From Candidatus Alistipes intestinigallinarum (GTDB lineage: Bacteria > Bacteroidota > Bacteroidia > Bacteroidales > Rikenellaceae): a stretch of DNA of 64,000 bases. The DNA lies in contig DXDA01000068.1 of the NCBI GenBank assembly GCA_019115745.1, forward strand, positions 62,001 through 126,000. Direction: 5' to 3'. Below are positions 43,322 to 52,111 of the stretch, piece after piece; position 1 is the stretch's first letter, and every line of letters starts with the position of its first letter. The notes beneath the pieces were generated by a model, which worked only from the letters and a program-made list of their open reading frames with translations, did no database searches and was not told where the DNA came from. The position numbers were made by a program, and so were the translations under genes.

Positions 43322-43359
43322 TTGGGGATGTGAAAAAGTATTGGGAAAAAGGACAAAAT

Positions 43360-44460
43360 ATGAAAAAAATCATTCTTTCGGGCGGCGGAACGGGGGGCCA
43401 TATCTACCCGGCCGTGGCGGTTGCCGAGGCGTTGAAACGCCGTTTCGGCGACGACGTCGACCTGCTCTTCGTGGGGGCCGAAGGCAAGATGGAGATGGAG
43501 AAGGTCCCGGCACTGGGCTACCGGATCGAGGGGCTTCCGATTGCGGGTTTGCAGCGGCGGCTGGACTGGCATAACCTGCTGGTCCCGTTCAAGGTGCTGC
43601 GGAGCATCCGGATGGCGCGTCGGGTGATCCGCGACTTCGGGGCCGATGCGGTGGTGGGCTTTGGCGGCTATGCGAGTGCTCCGGTGCTGTGGGCCGCGCA
43701 GCGCATGGGGGTCCCGACGGTGATCCAGGAGCAGAACTCCTACGCCGGGGTGACGAACAAGATCCTGGCCAAACGCGCGAAACGCATCTGCACGGCCTAC
43801 GAGGGGATGGAACGCTTCTTCCCGGCCGACCGGATCACGCTGACGGGCAATCCGCTGCGGGGCCGCTTCTCGAAGGAGGGTGCCGACCGGGCCGAGGCGC
43901 TGAACTACTACGGTCTGACGGCCGAACTCCCGACGGTGCTGGTGGTCGGGGGATCGCTCGGCACGCGCTCGCTGAACGAGATGATGAAGCAGTGGATCCT
44001 CGACATGGGCGGCACGGCCCCGGTGCAGGTGATCTGGCAGACGGGCAAGTATTACGAACGGGAGATGCAGGCCTTCCTGGCCGCACACCCGGCGCCGCAT
44101 GTCTGGCAGGGGGCCTTCATCGACCGCATGGATTACGCCTATGCGGCTGCGGACGTGGTGGTTTCGCGGAGCGGCGCCGGAACGGTTTCGGAGTTGTGCC
44201 TGGTGGCCAAACCGGTGGTCTTCGTCCCCTCGCCGAACGTGGCCGAGGACCATCAGACGAAGAATGCCCGGGCGCTGGAGGCGAAGGGTGCCGCCGAGGT
44301 GGTTGCGGATGCGGAGTGCCGGACGCAGGCGATGCCGCGGGCGCTGGAGCTGCTGAAAAATCCCGAACGACTGGCCGCCATGAGCCGCAGCCTGGAGTCG
44401 CTGGCCAAGCCCCGTGCGGCGGAAGATATTGTGAATGAGATTGTCAAAGTGATGAAGTGA
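43360..44460 (+). CDS. murG: UDP-N-acetylglucosamine transferase MurG
   Basis: A 366-residue GT28 enzyme that adds GlcNAc to lipid I to make lipid II at the inner face of the inner membrane. Motifs: LSGGGTGGHIYPA (glycine loop 1), GFGGYASAPVL, QEQNSYAGVTNKIL, GGSLGTRSLNE and SRSGAGTVSELCLV. The start at 43360 matches the family N-terminus (MKKIILSGGG); the ORF-track start adds ten residues. Start of a murG-murC-ftsQ-ftsA-ftsZ run. Confidence 0.97.
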   Translation: MKKIILSGGGTGGHIYPAVAVAEALKRRFGDDVDLLFVGAEGKMEMEKVPALGYRIEGLPIAGLQRRLDWHNLLVPFKVLRSIRMARRVIRDFGADAVVGFGGYASAPVLWAAQRMGVPTVIQEQNSYAGVTNKILAKRAKRICTAYEGMERFFPADRITLTGNPLRGRFSKEGADRAEALNYYGLTAELPTVLVVGGSLGTRSLNEMMKQWILDMGGTAPVQVIWQTGKYYEREMQAFLAAHPAPHVWQGAFIDRMDYAYAAADVVVSRSGAGTVSELCLVAKPVVFVPSPNVAEDHQTKNARALEAKGAAEVVADAECRTQAMPRALELLKNPERLAAMSRSLESLAKPRAAEDIVNEIVKVMK

Positions 44461-45842
44461 TGGAACGCAAGAGTGTCTATTTTCTGGGGATCGGGGGCAT
44501 CGGCATGAGCGCCCTGGCCCGCTATTTTCTGCACGAAGGTTGCCGGGTTGCCGGTTACGACCGCACGCGTACGGCGCTGACCGACGCACTGACGGCCGAG
44601 GGTGCCGCCGTCCACTACGAGGACGACATCCGACAGATTCCCGCGGAGTTTCTCGATCCGGCCCATACGGTCGTGGTCTATACGCCGGCCGTCCCGCAGG
44701 ATCACAGCGAATACACCTATTTCCGGGATCACGGCTTCCGCATCGAGAAGCGTTCGCAGATGCTGGGGCACCTCTCGGAAGGGAAATACGTGCTTGCCGT
44801 GGCGGGGACGCACGGCAAGACCACCACTTCGACCCTGGTGGCGTGGCTCGACCGCGTGCTGACGGGGGGCGGTTCGGCCTTCCTCGGGGGCATTTCGAAG
44901 AATTTCGGCGGCAACCTCGTGCTGGGCGACGGTAAACGGCTGGCGGTCGAGGCCGACGAGTTCGACCGCTCGTTCCTGCGGTTGTATCCCGACGTGGCGG
45001 TGGTCACCTCGGCGGATGCCGACCACCTCGACATTTACGGCACGCACGAGGCCGTGAAGGAGGCTTTCGCCCAGTTTATCCGCCAGATCCGCCCCGACGG
45101 TTACCTCGTCATCAAGCAGGGCCTCGATCTGGAGATCGACAATTCGGAGATCACGGTCTACCGCTATGCCTACGATACGCCGTGCGACTTCTACGCGCGG
45201 AATGTCGAACTGCTCGGCGGCGGCCTTTACCGTTACGATCTGGTGACCCCGTCGGGGGTGATCGAGGGTTGCACGCTCGGCATCCCGGGGTGGGTGAACA
45301 TCGAGAATTCGGTGGCTGCGGTGGCTGCGGTGTGGTGCGCGGCTCAGTTCGAGGGTCAGGAACTGGATGCCGGCCGGGTACGCGAGGCGCTGGCATCGTT
45401 CTCGGGGGTGAAACGGCGTTTCGAGTTCTATGTCAATACGCCGAAGCAGGTCTACATGGATGATTATGCGCACCATCCGCGCGAACTGGCCGCAACGCTG
45501 ACTTCGGTGCGGCAGATGTTCCCCGGGCGGCGGATCACGGCGCTGTTCCAGCCGCACCTCTATACCCGCACGCGGGACCTCTACGCGGAGTTCGCCGAGG
45601 CGCTGTCGCACGCCGACGAGGTGGTCCTGCTGCCGATCTACCCGGCACGCGAGGAGCCGATCGAGGGCATCACCTCGGAGATCATTGCCGAACGGGTGAC
45701 GGTTCCGTGCCGGATCGTCGACCGCGACCGGCTGGCCGAGACGGTTGGGGCGATGGATACGGATGTGGTGATCAGCTTTGGGGCGGGGAATATCGACGCC
45801 TGCTGCGAAGCGTTGGCCGAGGTGCTGAAAAAGAAGAGTTGA
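44460..45842 (+). CDS. murC: UDP-N-acetylmuramate-L-alanine ligase
   Basis: A 460-residue cytoplasmic ATP-dependent ligase adding L-Ala to UDP-MurNAc. N-terminal FLGIGGIGMSALA, ATP loop AGTHGKTTTSTL, EADEFDRSF, the DYAHHP segment and QPHLYTRT are all typical. ATG at 44460 shares a base with the murG stop (TGATG); the GTG one codon upstream is less likely. Confidence 0.97.
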   Translation: MERKSVYFLGIGGIGMSALARYFLHEGCRVAGYDRTRTALTDALTAEGAAVHYEDDIRQIPAEFLDPAHTVVVYTPAVPQDHSEYTYFRDHGFRIEKRSQMLGHLSEGKYVLAVAGTHGKTTTSTLVAWLDRVLTGGGSAFLGGISKNFGGNLVLGDGKRLAVEADEFDRSFLRLYPDVAVVTSADADHLDIYGTHEAVKEAFAQFIRQIRPDGYLVIKQGLDLEIDNSEITVYRYAYDTPCDFYARNVELLGGGLYRYDLVTPSGVIEGCTLGIPGWVNIENSVAAVAAVWCAAQFEGQELDAGRVREALASFSGVKRRFEFYVNTPKQVYMDDYAHHPRELAATLTSVRQMFPGRRITALFQPHLYTRTRDLYAEFAEALSHADEVVLLPIYPAREEPIEGITSEIIAERVTVPCRIVDRDRLAETVGAMDTDVVISFGAGNIDACCEALAEVLKKKS

Positions 45843-45871
45843 TCGTTTAACCGATTTCTGTTTGATAGCCG

Positions 45872-46969
45872 ATGCGTCTGCTTCGACCAGCGATTCTGGG
45901 CCTTTTGTGGGCCGCCGTGGCCGTCTACATCCTGTGGGCGGGCCTTTCGGCGCGGCGTGACCGCTCGGCGCAGCAGGTCCGGAGCCTGGAGATCGAGGTG
46001 GTGGACAGCACGTCGCAGGGCTACCTGGTGACGGGCGCGCAGGTCCGGAGTTGGATTTCGCAGAGCGGGATCGGCACGCTCGGCACGGCAGTTGAGGAGG
46101 TGGACCTGACGGCCCTCGAACGGCTGATCGCGCGGAACGGCTTCGTGGAGCGGGTGGCGGCCTACGTCTCGGGGCGCGGGGAGCTGCACCTGACGATCAC
46201 CCCGCGGGAACCGCTGCTGCGGCTGCTGACCGACGGGCGGAATGCCTATGTGACGCGTGAAGGGTATGTCTTTGCGGCACCGCGGGCCTCGTCGCTCTAC
46301 GTTCCGGTGGTGACGGGGAGTTATCGCCCTCCGTTCCCGGCGGATTATACGGGGAATGTGCGGGAGTATATCGACCGCCGCCAGCGTGAGATCGACGAAC
46401 GGATTGCGGAGTTGGAGCGCTCGAAGTACCCGGTTTACCGCCGCGAGCAGGCCAATGACCGGGATTACCGGGAGTTCCGCCGGAAGCGGATCAAGCGCCG
46501 GTGGTGGAAGGGCGAGAGTGCGGAGGCCTTCGACAAGCGGGTCGAGGAGCTGCTGGCGCAGAAGGCGGCGTACCGCCGGGGCTACCGTTACCGTGCGCGT
46601 CAGCTCACGGCGGAACTTGCGCGGATCGATTCGCAGCAGGAGTCGGAGCGTCGGAAACAAAAAAAGTTGGAGAAAAGCTACGAAGATTTCCTGAAACTCC
46701 TTACCTTTGTGGAGAGTGTCGAAGAGGATGATTTCTGGAGGTCGGAGGTGGTTCAGATAGCTGCTTATACGACCTCCAGCGGAGCATTGGAAGTATCTTT
46801 GACGCCGCGCAGCGGACGTTATACGATACTTTTCGGGCGTCTTGAGGAGGTGGATCGGAAGTTCGACAAACTGTTGCGGTTCTATCGCAACGGACTTTCG
46901 ACGTTAGGCTGGGAGACGTACCGCACCATCGACATCAGATATGGGAATCAGGTAGTCTGCAAGAAGTAA
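45872..46969 (+). CDS. ftsQ: Cell division protein FtsQ with a large charged insertion
   Basis: A 365-residue single-pass divisome protein. Short cytoplasmic start, membrane helix (about 7-25), POTRA-like domain (about 37-110) and a beta domain that begins LLTDGRNAYVTREGYVFA and resumes FLKLLTFVESVEEDDFW-RSEVVQI. Between these, about 164-272 is an inserted Arg/Lys/Glu-rich helical stretch (RREQANDRDYREFRRKRIKR, then QKKLEKSYED). Other Bacteroidetes FtsQ proteins I know of are roughly 240-280 residues, which fits an insertion. Identification rests on gene order (murC-ftsQ-ftsA) and the flanking beta-domain phrases. Confidence 0.9.
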   Translation: MRLLRPAILGLLWAAVAVYILWAGLSARRDRSAQQVRSLEIEVVDSTSQGYLVTGAQVRSWISQSGIGTLGTAVEEVDLTALERLIARNGFVERVAAYVSGRGELHLTITPREPLLRLLTDGRNAYVTREGYVFAAPRASSLYVPVVTGSYRPPFPADYTGNVREYIDRRQREIDERIAELERSKYPVYRREQANDRDYREFRRKRIKRRWWKGESAEAFDKRVEELLAQKAAYRRGYRYRARQLTAELARIDSQQESERRKQKKLEKSYEDFLKLLTFVESVEEDDFWRSEVVQIAAYTTSSGALEVSLTPRSGRYTILFGRLEEVDRKFDKLLRFYRNGLSTLGWETYRTIDIRYGNQVVCKK

Positions 46970-46980
46970 AAGATAATACC

Positions 46981-48501
46981 GTGGAAAGAAAGAATTATAC
47001 CGTTGCTGTCGATCTGGGGAGTTCGTCGGTGGTGTTGGCCGTCGGAGAGCGGACCCCGGAGGGTCTGATGGATGTGGCGTTTGTTGTCACGAAACCCGTG
47101 GAGGGGGTCCATGCGGGACGGATCGAGAATATCGAACTGGTCAGCCGTGCCATCCGGGATGCGGTTTCGGAGGTTGAGCAGCAGCTCGGTATCCGGATCA
47201 CGGAGGCCTATGCGGGCATTTCGGGCGATTTCGTGCGCTGTGCCCGGCATACGGACCATGTTTTCGTCTACGACCCCCAGAACGGTGTCAACCAGAAGGA
47301 CGTGGATGCGCTGTTCGACCGGATGCGGAACGTCCAGGCCCCGGACGACGAAACGATCATGGAGCGCGTTCCGCAGAACTACATGGTCGACGACAACCAG
47401 GAGGTCCGGAATCCCGTAGGGTCGTTCGGCAAGAAACTCTCGTCAACGTTCAACTTCATCCTGTGCCAGAAGACGCCGATGCAGCGCCTCGACATGGCGT
47501 TGAAGCGCCTCGGAATCCGAATGCTGGGTGTTGTGCCCGATGCGATGGCCATTCCGGAGGCTGTTCTTCTCCCCGATGAGAAGGAGGAGGGCGTCGCCGT
47601 GGTGGATGTCGGTGCGGGCGTGACGGACGTGACGGTCTATTATCGCAACGTGGTTCGCTACGTGGCTACGATCCCGATGGGCGCTTCGGCCATCAACCGG
47701 GATATCCGGACGATGAGCGTCCCGGAGAAACACGTCGAGAGCCTGAAACAGAAATACGGTTCGGCGGTTGCCGAACTGGCCCCGGAAGACAAACTGATCC
47801 GCGTCAACGGCCGTATGGCCCGTGAGGCGAAGGATATCCTGTTGCGGAACCTGGCAACGGTGATCGAGGCCCGGGCCACGGACATCGTGGAGTTCGTGCA
47901 GCAGGAGCTCAAGGATTCGGGCTATGCCGATAAACTGGCCTACGGCATCGTACTGACGGGCGGTTCCGCGAAGCTGAAGGATCTGGATGAACTCTTCCGC
48001 CGCGTGACGGGCCTGGATGTCCGGGTTGCCGTTCCCGAGACGGGGCTCACGGAGAGCTCGAAGGAGAAGGTCGCCGATCCCTCCTGCTCGACGGTGGTGG
48101 GTATTCTGCTCCACGGTGCGGAACTCGGAGGATGTGCCGTGATCGAGCGGCCTTCGGTTCCGGCTTCGACTTCGACTGCTGCTTCGACTTCGGCTGCTGC
48201 TTCGACTTCGACCGCAGCTCCGGGATCGGAGATTCGCCAGCCCTATACGCCGACGCCTCCGGCCGCGAATACCTTCCGGCACGTTGCGCCCCGTACGCCG
48301 CAGTCCGAACCGCCGACTCCGCAACAGCCCCGTACTGCGGCCGAGCAGCCCGCAACTCCCGAAACCCCGACTCCGGAGGAACCCCGGGAGGAGCCGCATC
48401 CGGAGACTCCGCGTCGGAAACGCGACTGGGGTTCGATCTTCCAGAAGACCTTCGACAAGATCAACAAGAGCTTCTCGGCCGCCGAGGACGAAGAGATCTA
48501 A
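46981..48501 (+). CDS. ftsA: Cell division protein FtsA with Pro/Ala/Thr-rich C-terminal linker
   Basis: A 506-residue actin-like protein that tethers FtsZ to the inner membrane. GTG start at 46981 (VERKNYTVAVDLGSSS). ATPase motifs VDLGSSSVV, VVDVGAGVTDVTV and VLTGGSAKLKDL are present. The core ends near 390; a low-complexity linker (about 391-480, ending RREEPHP-like Pro/Glu-rich text) precedes a membrane-targeting amphipathic helix, WGSIFQKTFDKINKSF (about 483-498). Linker length exceeds that of classical FtsA. Confidence 0.95.
   Translation: MERKNYTVAVDLGSSSVVLAVGERTPEGLMDVAFVVTKPVEGVHAGRIENIELVSRAIRDAVSEVEQQLGIRITEAYAGISGDFVRCARHTDHVFVYDPQNGVNQKDVDALFDRMRNVQAPDDETIMERVPQNYMVDDNQEVRNPVGSFGKKLSSTFNFILCQKTPMQRLDMALKRLGIRMLGVVPDAMAIPEAVLLPDEKEEGVAVVDVGAGVTDVTVYYRNVVRYVATIPMGASAINRDIRTMSVPEKHVESLKQKYGSAVAELAPEDKLIRVNGRMAREAKDILLRNLATVIEARATDIVEFVQQELKDSGYADKLAYGIVLTGGSAKLKDLDELFRRVTGLDVRVAVPETGLTESSKEKVADPSCSTVVGILLHGAELGGCAVIERPSVPASTSTAASTSAAASTSTAAPGSEIRQPYTPTPPAANTFRHVAPRTPQSEPPTPQQPRTAAEQPATPETPTPEEPREEPHPETPRRKRDWGSIFQKTFDKINKSFSAAEDEEI
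48163..48216 (+). repeat. 18-bp in-frame tandem repeat in ftsA linker
   Basis: Three units of GCTTCGACTTCGACTGCT with one to three changes each (48163, 48181, 48199), encoding ASTSTA-ASTSAA-ASTSTA in the FtsA linker. Copy-number change would lengthen or shorten the linker without breaking frame. Confidence 0.85.
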
Positions 48502-48666
48502 CCGAGGGGGGGAACAGGAGAGCAGGAGGGCAGAAAGGCAAGGAGGGCGAGAAGAGCAGGAGAGCGAGAAGAAAATGCGGGCCGGACTCCAAGCGGGGCG
48601 CTGGCCCGATTCGAAAGGGTGCCTTCGGGGACCGATTGATGTTTTGATAAAAAAGAAGATTCAGAT
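48502..48666 (+). other. Purine-rich spacer between ftsA and ftsZ
   Basis: From about 48504 to 48575 the coding strand is almost all A and G (GAGGGGGGGAACAGGAGAGC then GAGGGCGAGAAGAGCAGG-like words). No promoter box or hairpin is seen, so ftsZ is probably read through from ftsA. Confidence 0.5.
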
Positions 48667-49998
48667 ATGACGGACGAATTGATGTCGGAAATCAAGGTTC
48701 CGCGCACGAACGGCTCGATCATCATGGTTGTGGGTGTGGGCGGAGCCGGCGGGAACGCCGTGAACCACATGTGGAACCTGGGAATCCGGGGCGTGACGTT
48801 CATGGTGTGCAATACCGACCAGCAGGCGCTGGACAAAAGCCCCGTGGAGCAGAAGATCCGCCTGGGCGCGGAGGGCCTCGGGGCGGGCAATGACCCCGAA
48901 AACGGTCGCCGGGCAGCCGTGGAGACGCTTCCGGAGATCCGGCAGGCCTTGGAGGCCGCCGGTACGAAGATGTTGTTCATCACGGCAGGTATGGGCGGCG
49001 GCACCGGAACGGGTGCTTCGCCGGTGATTGCGAAACTGGCCAAGGAGATGGGCCTGCTGACGGTTGCGATCGTGACGTCGCCGCTGGCCGTCGAGGGCAA
49101 GATCCGCTACGAACAGGCCTTCCGGGGTATCGAGGAGCTGCGCCAGAATACCGACTCGCTGCTGATCATCAACAACGAAAATATTCTGGAGATCTACGGC
49201 CGGCTGTCGTTGAAACAGGCCTTCGGAAAGGCCGACGACATCCTGGCTTCGGCAGCCAAGGGTATCGCGGAGATCATCACGGTGGAGAGCGATCTGGTGA
49301 ACGTGGACTTTGCGGACGTCTCGAAGGTGATGCGCGACAGCGGCCGGGCCCACATGGCCGTTGCCACGGCCGAGGGCGACAACCGGGCCGAAGCGGTTGC
49401 CGAGGCGTCGCTGCGCTCGCCGCTGCTGGACCACAACCTGATCTCGGGAGCGAAGAACATCCTGCTGAACATCTCGGTTTCGAACGCCGACGGACTGATG
49501 TACGAGGAGGTGGTTCAGATTCTGGAGTATATCCAGGCCCATGCGAGCGTTCAGGACGAGCAGGGTGTGATCCACAATGCGAATATCATCTGGGGAACGA
49601 GCGAAAAACCGCAGTTGGGCAACGCCATCGAACTGGTCGTGGTGGCAACGGGCTTCGAGGGAGATCTCCCGGGAAGCGGGATGAAGCCGGTGATGCCGAC
49701 CCCGCGGATCATCGAACCGGTACCGGCCCCGGAGTCGGTTACGACCCCTCCGGTTCTGGAGCCGATCAAGCCCGTGGCCCCGAAACCGGCCCAGCGGGTT
49801 CCGGAACAGGTGATGCTGGGAGCGAAACCGACCCGTTACAGCAATATCGAGGCTTTGCTTGCCCGCCCGGCCTACCAGACCCGGAATTCGAAGTTCATCG
49901 TGCAGATGCCTGGAGGCCGCAAGGAGGTGCTGAAGGAGGACTCGGCGGATCCGGCACAGCAACACGGGGCGCCGAAGGGCGGTTCCCTGTTCGACTAA
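48667..49998 (+). CDS. ftsZ: Cell division protein FtsZ
   Basis: A 443-residue tubulin-like GTPase forming the Z ring. N-terminal VVGVGGAGGNAVNHM, tubulin signature GGGTGTG at 110-116, and NADGLMYEEVVQI in the C-domain. A Pro/Val-rich linker follows (about 345-395), then a conserved tail with IEALLARPAYQTR and a polar extension ending SLFD. The tail beyond the usual FtsA-binding peptide is about 30 residues. Confidence 0.98.
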   Translation: MTDELMSEIKVPRTNGSIIMVVGVGGAGGNAVNHMWNLGIRGVTFMVCNTDQQALDKSPVEQKIRLGAEGLGAGNDPENGRRAAVETLPEIRQALEAAGTKMLFITAGMGGGTGTGASPVIAKLAKEMGLLTVAIVTSPLAVEGKIRYEQAFRGIEELRQNTDSLLIINNENILEIYGRLSLKQAFGKADDILASAAKGIAEIITVESDLVNVDFADVSKVMRDSGRAHMAVATAEGDNRAEAVAEASLRSPLLDHNLISGAKNILLNISVSNADGLMYEEVVQILEYIQAHASVQDEQGVIHNANIIWGTSEKPQLGNAIELVVVATGFEGDLPGSGMKPVMPTPRIIEPVPAPESVTTPPVLEPIKPVAPKPAQRVPEQVMLGAKPTRYSNIEALLARPAYQTRNSKFIVQMPGGRKEVLKEDSADPAQQHGAPKGGSLFD

Positions 49999-50014
49999 CC
50001 AATAGACTTACGGT

Positions 50015-51295
50015 TTGGAAGAGACTCATTCCTGGATTGCATTCCATGGCTTCACGCCGCATATCATCGTACTTTGTGCGGTGACGTTCCTTCTGTTGTG
50101 CGTCTCGGCGCTGGTTTCGGGTGCGGAGACGTCGTTTTTTTCGCTTTCGCACAACGATGTCCGGCGTTTGCAGGAGAGCCGCAGCGGCCGGGCCGAGGCG
50201 GTGCTCCGCTTGTTGGCGAATGTCGATCTGCTGCTGGCTACGATCCTGGTTGTCAACAACCTGGTGAATATCTGCATCGTTATCCTCACGGCCGGGATCA
50301 TCGATTCGCTTTTTACCTTCCTGCGCTTCGAGTTCCTCTTCAAGACGGTGCTCGTGACGTTCCTGTTGCTGCTCTTCGGGGAGATCATGCCGAAGGTGCT
50401 TGCGCAGATGATTCCGGTTCGGTTTGCCCTGCTGGTAGCGCGACCGTTGATGGTGTTGCGGTGGGTTTTCTACCCGCTTTCGTACATCCTGGTCCGCACG
50501 AGCAGCCGTATCAGCGAGAAGGCGGCGCACAAGAGCGAGATTTCGCTCGACGAACTGGCCGATGCGGTGGACATGACGCAGAGTTCGAGCCCGGAGGAGC
50601 ACGTGATGCTTTCGGGGATCGTGAATTTCGTGAATACCGAGGTGCAGGAGATCATGAAGCCTCGGGTGGATATGACGGCGCTCGACATTACGGATGACTA
50701 CGACCACGTGAAGCGGACGATCATCGACTCGGGTTTTTCCCGCATCCCGGTCTACGAGGAGGATATGGACAATATCCGGGGGACGCTCTACGTGAAGGAC
50801 CTGCTGCCGTATATCAACAACGGGTCTGATTTTGCCTGGCAGCAACTGATGCGCAAGCCCTATTTCGTGCCGGAGCACAAGAAGATCAACGACCTGCTGG
50901 CTGACTTCCAGACGAACAAGGTGCACATGGCGATCGTGGTCGACGAATATGGCTCGACGTTGGGGCTAGTGTCGCTGGAGGACATCATCGAGGAGATCGT
51001 GGGCGAAATTTCGGACGAGAGCGACAACGAGGAGAATTTCTATACGCGCCTGGATGCCAAGAGTTACCTGTTCGAAGGAAAGACCCATATCGGCGATTTC
51101 GAACGCATTCTGGAGCTGGACGAAGGGACGTTTGCCGATGTCAAGGGCGAAGCTGAAACCTTGGCGGGTCTGATGCTGGAGCTGAAGCGAGATTTCCCGC
51201 GCAAGGGCGATACGTTTATGGCTCACGATCTGCGCTTCACGGTGCAGGAGATGGAGGGGCATCGGATCGACAAAATCCGGGTCGACCTGCCGTAA
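50015..51295 (+). CDS. gldE: GldE-like DUF21/CBS/CorC transporter-family membrane protein
   Basis: A 426-residue CNNM/CorC-type protein. DUF21 membrane domain with three or four helices (about 18-175, including SGAETSFFSLSHNDVRRL), two CBS domains (about 195-310; MKPRVDMTALD, VDEYGSTLGLVSLEDIIEEI), and a CorC/HlyC domain (about 335-425). GldE is named for gliding in Flavobacterium but is kept in non-gliding Bacteroidetes, where it usually precedes a phosphopantetheinyl transferase gene, as here. The only available start at this position is TTG at 50015. Confidence 0.88.
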   Translation: MEETHSWIAFHGFTPHIIVLCAVTFLLLCVSALVSGAETSFFSLSHNDVRRLQESRSGRAEAVLRLLANVDLLLATILVVNNLVNICIVILTAGIIDSLFTFLRFEFLFKTVLVTFLLLLFGEIMPKVLAQMIPVRFALLVARPLMVLRWVFYPLSYILVRTSSRISEKAAHKSEISLDELADAVDMTQSSSPEEHVMLSGIVNFVNTEVQEIMKPRVDMTALDITDDYDHVKRTIIDSGFSRIPVYEEDMDNIRGTLYVKDLLPYINNGSDFAWQQLMRKPYFVPEHKKINDLLADFQTNKVHMAIVVDEYGSTLGLVSLEDIIEEIVGEISDESDNEENFYTRLDAKSYLFEGKTHIGDFERILELDEGTFADVKGEAETLAGLMLELKRDFPRKGDTFMAHDLRFTVQEMEGHRIDKIRVDLP

Positions 51296-51361
51296 CTCCT
51301 CCCCGGCTGCCGATTCCTGTCCCTCCCGGCTGTTGACTTTCGTCTTGCTGACCAGCCTCCT

Positions 51362-51465
51362 GCCTGCCATGAACGCTCCGTTGCCGACTTTTCACCGTGT
51401 TTTCTGTTTGCTCTCTTCGTGTTAGACTTGCCTTCTGCTTGCCATGAACGCTCTGTTGCCGACTT
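51362..51465 (+). repeat. 29-bp direct repeat around the phosphopantetheinyl transferase start
   Basis: GCCTGCCATGAACGCTCCGT... at 51362-51390 recurs at 51437-51465 with two C/T differences in 29 bases, 75 nt apart. The second copy contains the start codon of the transferase; the first opens a dead-end 18-codon frame ending TAG at 51424-51426. Confidence 0.85.
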
Positions 51466-52025
51466 CCCGCCTGTTGATTGAGCCGCCGATGCCCCTCGCT
51501 GCGGCAATTGCCTGGACAACCCTGGAGGAGCGGCAACGCGCCGAGACATTCGGCAGCGAACGCCGCCGCCGGGAGTTTCTGACCTGGCGGGCAATCATCC
51601 GCCGGGAGCTGGGGCGCAATATCCGGATTGCATACGATGAAGTGGGGGCTCCGCTCCTTCCCGACGGTGAGGCTTGCGTGTCGGTGGCGCATTGCGCGGA
51701 TCGGGTGGCTGTGTGCCTTTCGCCGAACCGCTGTGCCGTCGATATCGAACCGGCCGACCGGGATTTCACCCGGGCTGCGAACCGCTTCCTGACTCCTTCC
51801 GAGGCGGCTCTTGCCGATGATCCTCACTGGCCGGGCTTTGTCTGGTGCGCCAAGGAGACCCTCTATAAATATGCCGGTCGCCGGAATCTTGATTTCCGAA
51901 AGGATCTTCGCATTGAGTCTGCGCATCTTGCGGCCGGACGGATAATCGGCCGGATCGGCGATGAACTGCCCCTCGAACTTGCGGCGCGTTGTATCGACGG
52001 CTGCCTGGTGACCGCTATCCTTTGA
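51444..52025 (+). CDS. 4'-phosphopantetheinyl transferase superfamily protein
   Basis: A 193-residue enzyme that transfers the phosphopantetheine arm of CoA to carrier proteins. Motifs: VSVAHCADRVAV (P-loop VSxSH variant with Ala-His), AVDIEPADRD (Mg-binding DxE) and FVWCAKETLYKYAG (WxxKE). Small Sfp/AcpS-type half-repeat protein. Position after gldE is typical for the phylum. No carrier-protein gene or biosynthetic cluster is nearby, so acyl carrier protein is the likely client. Confidence 0.9.
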   Translation: MNALLPTSRLLIEPPMPLAAAIAWTTLEERQRAETFGSERRRREFLTWRAIIRRELGRNIRIAYDEVGAPLLPDGEACVSVAHCADRVAVCLSPNRCAVDIEPADRDFTRAANRFLTPSEAALADDPHWPGFVWCAKETLYKYAGRRNLDFRKDLRIESAHLAAGRIIGRIGDELPLELAARCIDGCLVTAIL

Positions 52026-52111
52026 ACGAGCTGCCACTTCTCCATCCCAGCCCATGAGTTTGATTGCTTCCCGCTCCTTTCTTCCCGCTCCTTCCTTCCA
52101 AAAACACTTGT

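Noticed and set aside
42562-44589. 675-aa minus-strand ORF antisense to comM and murG
   Set aside because: Arg/His-rich shadow frame opposite two genes with intact family motifs.
48284-48670. 128-aa Arg-rich plus ORF between ftsA and ftsZ
   Set aside because: Alternative frame of the ftsA linker and the polypurine spacer.
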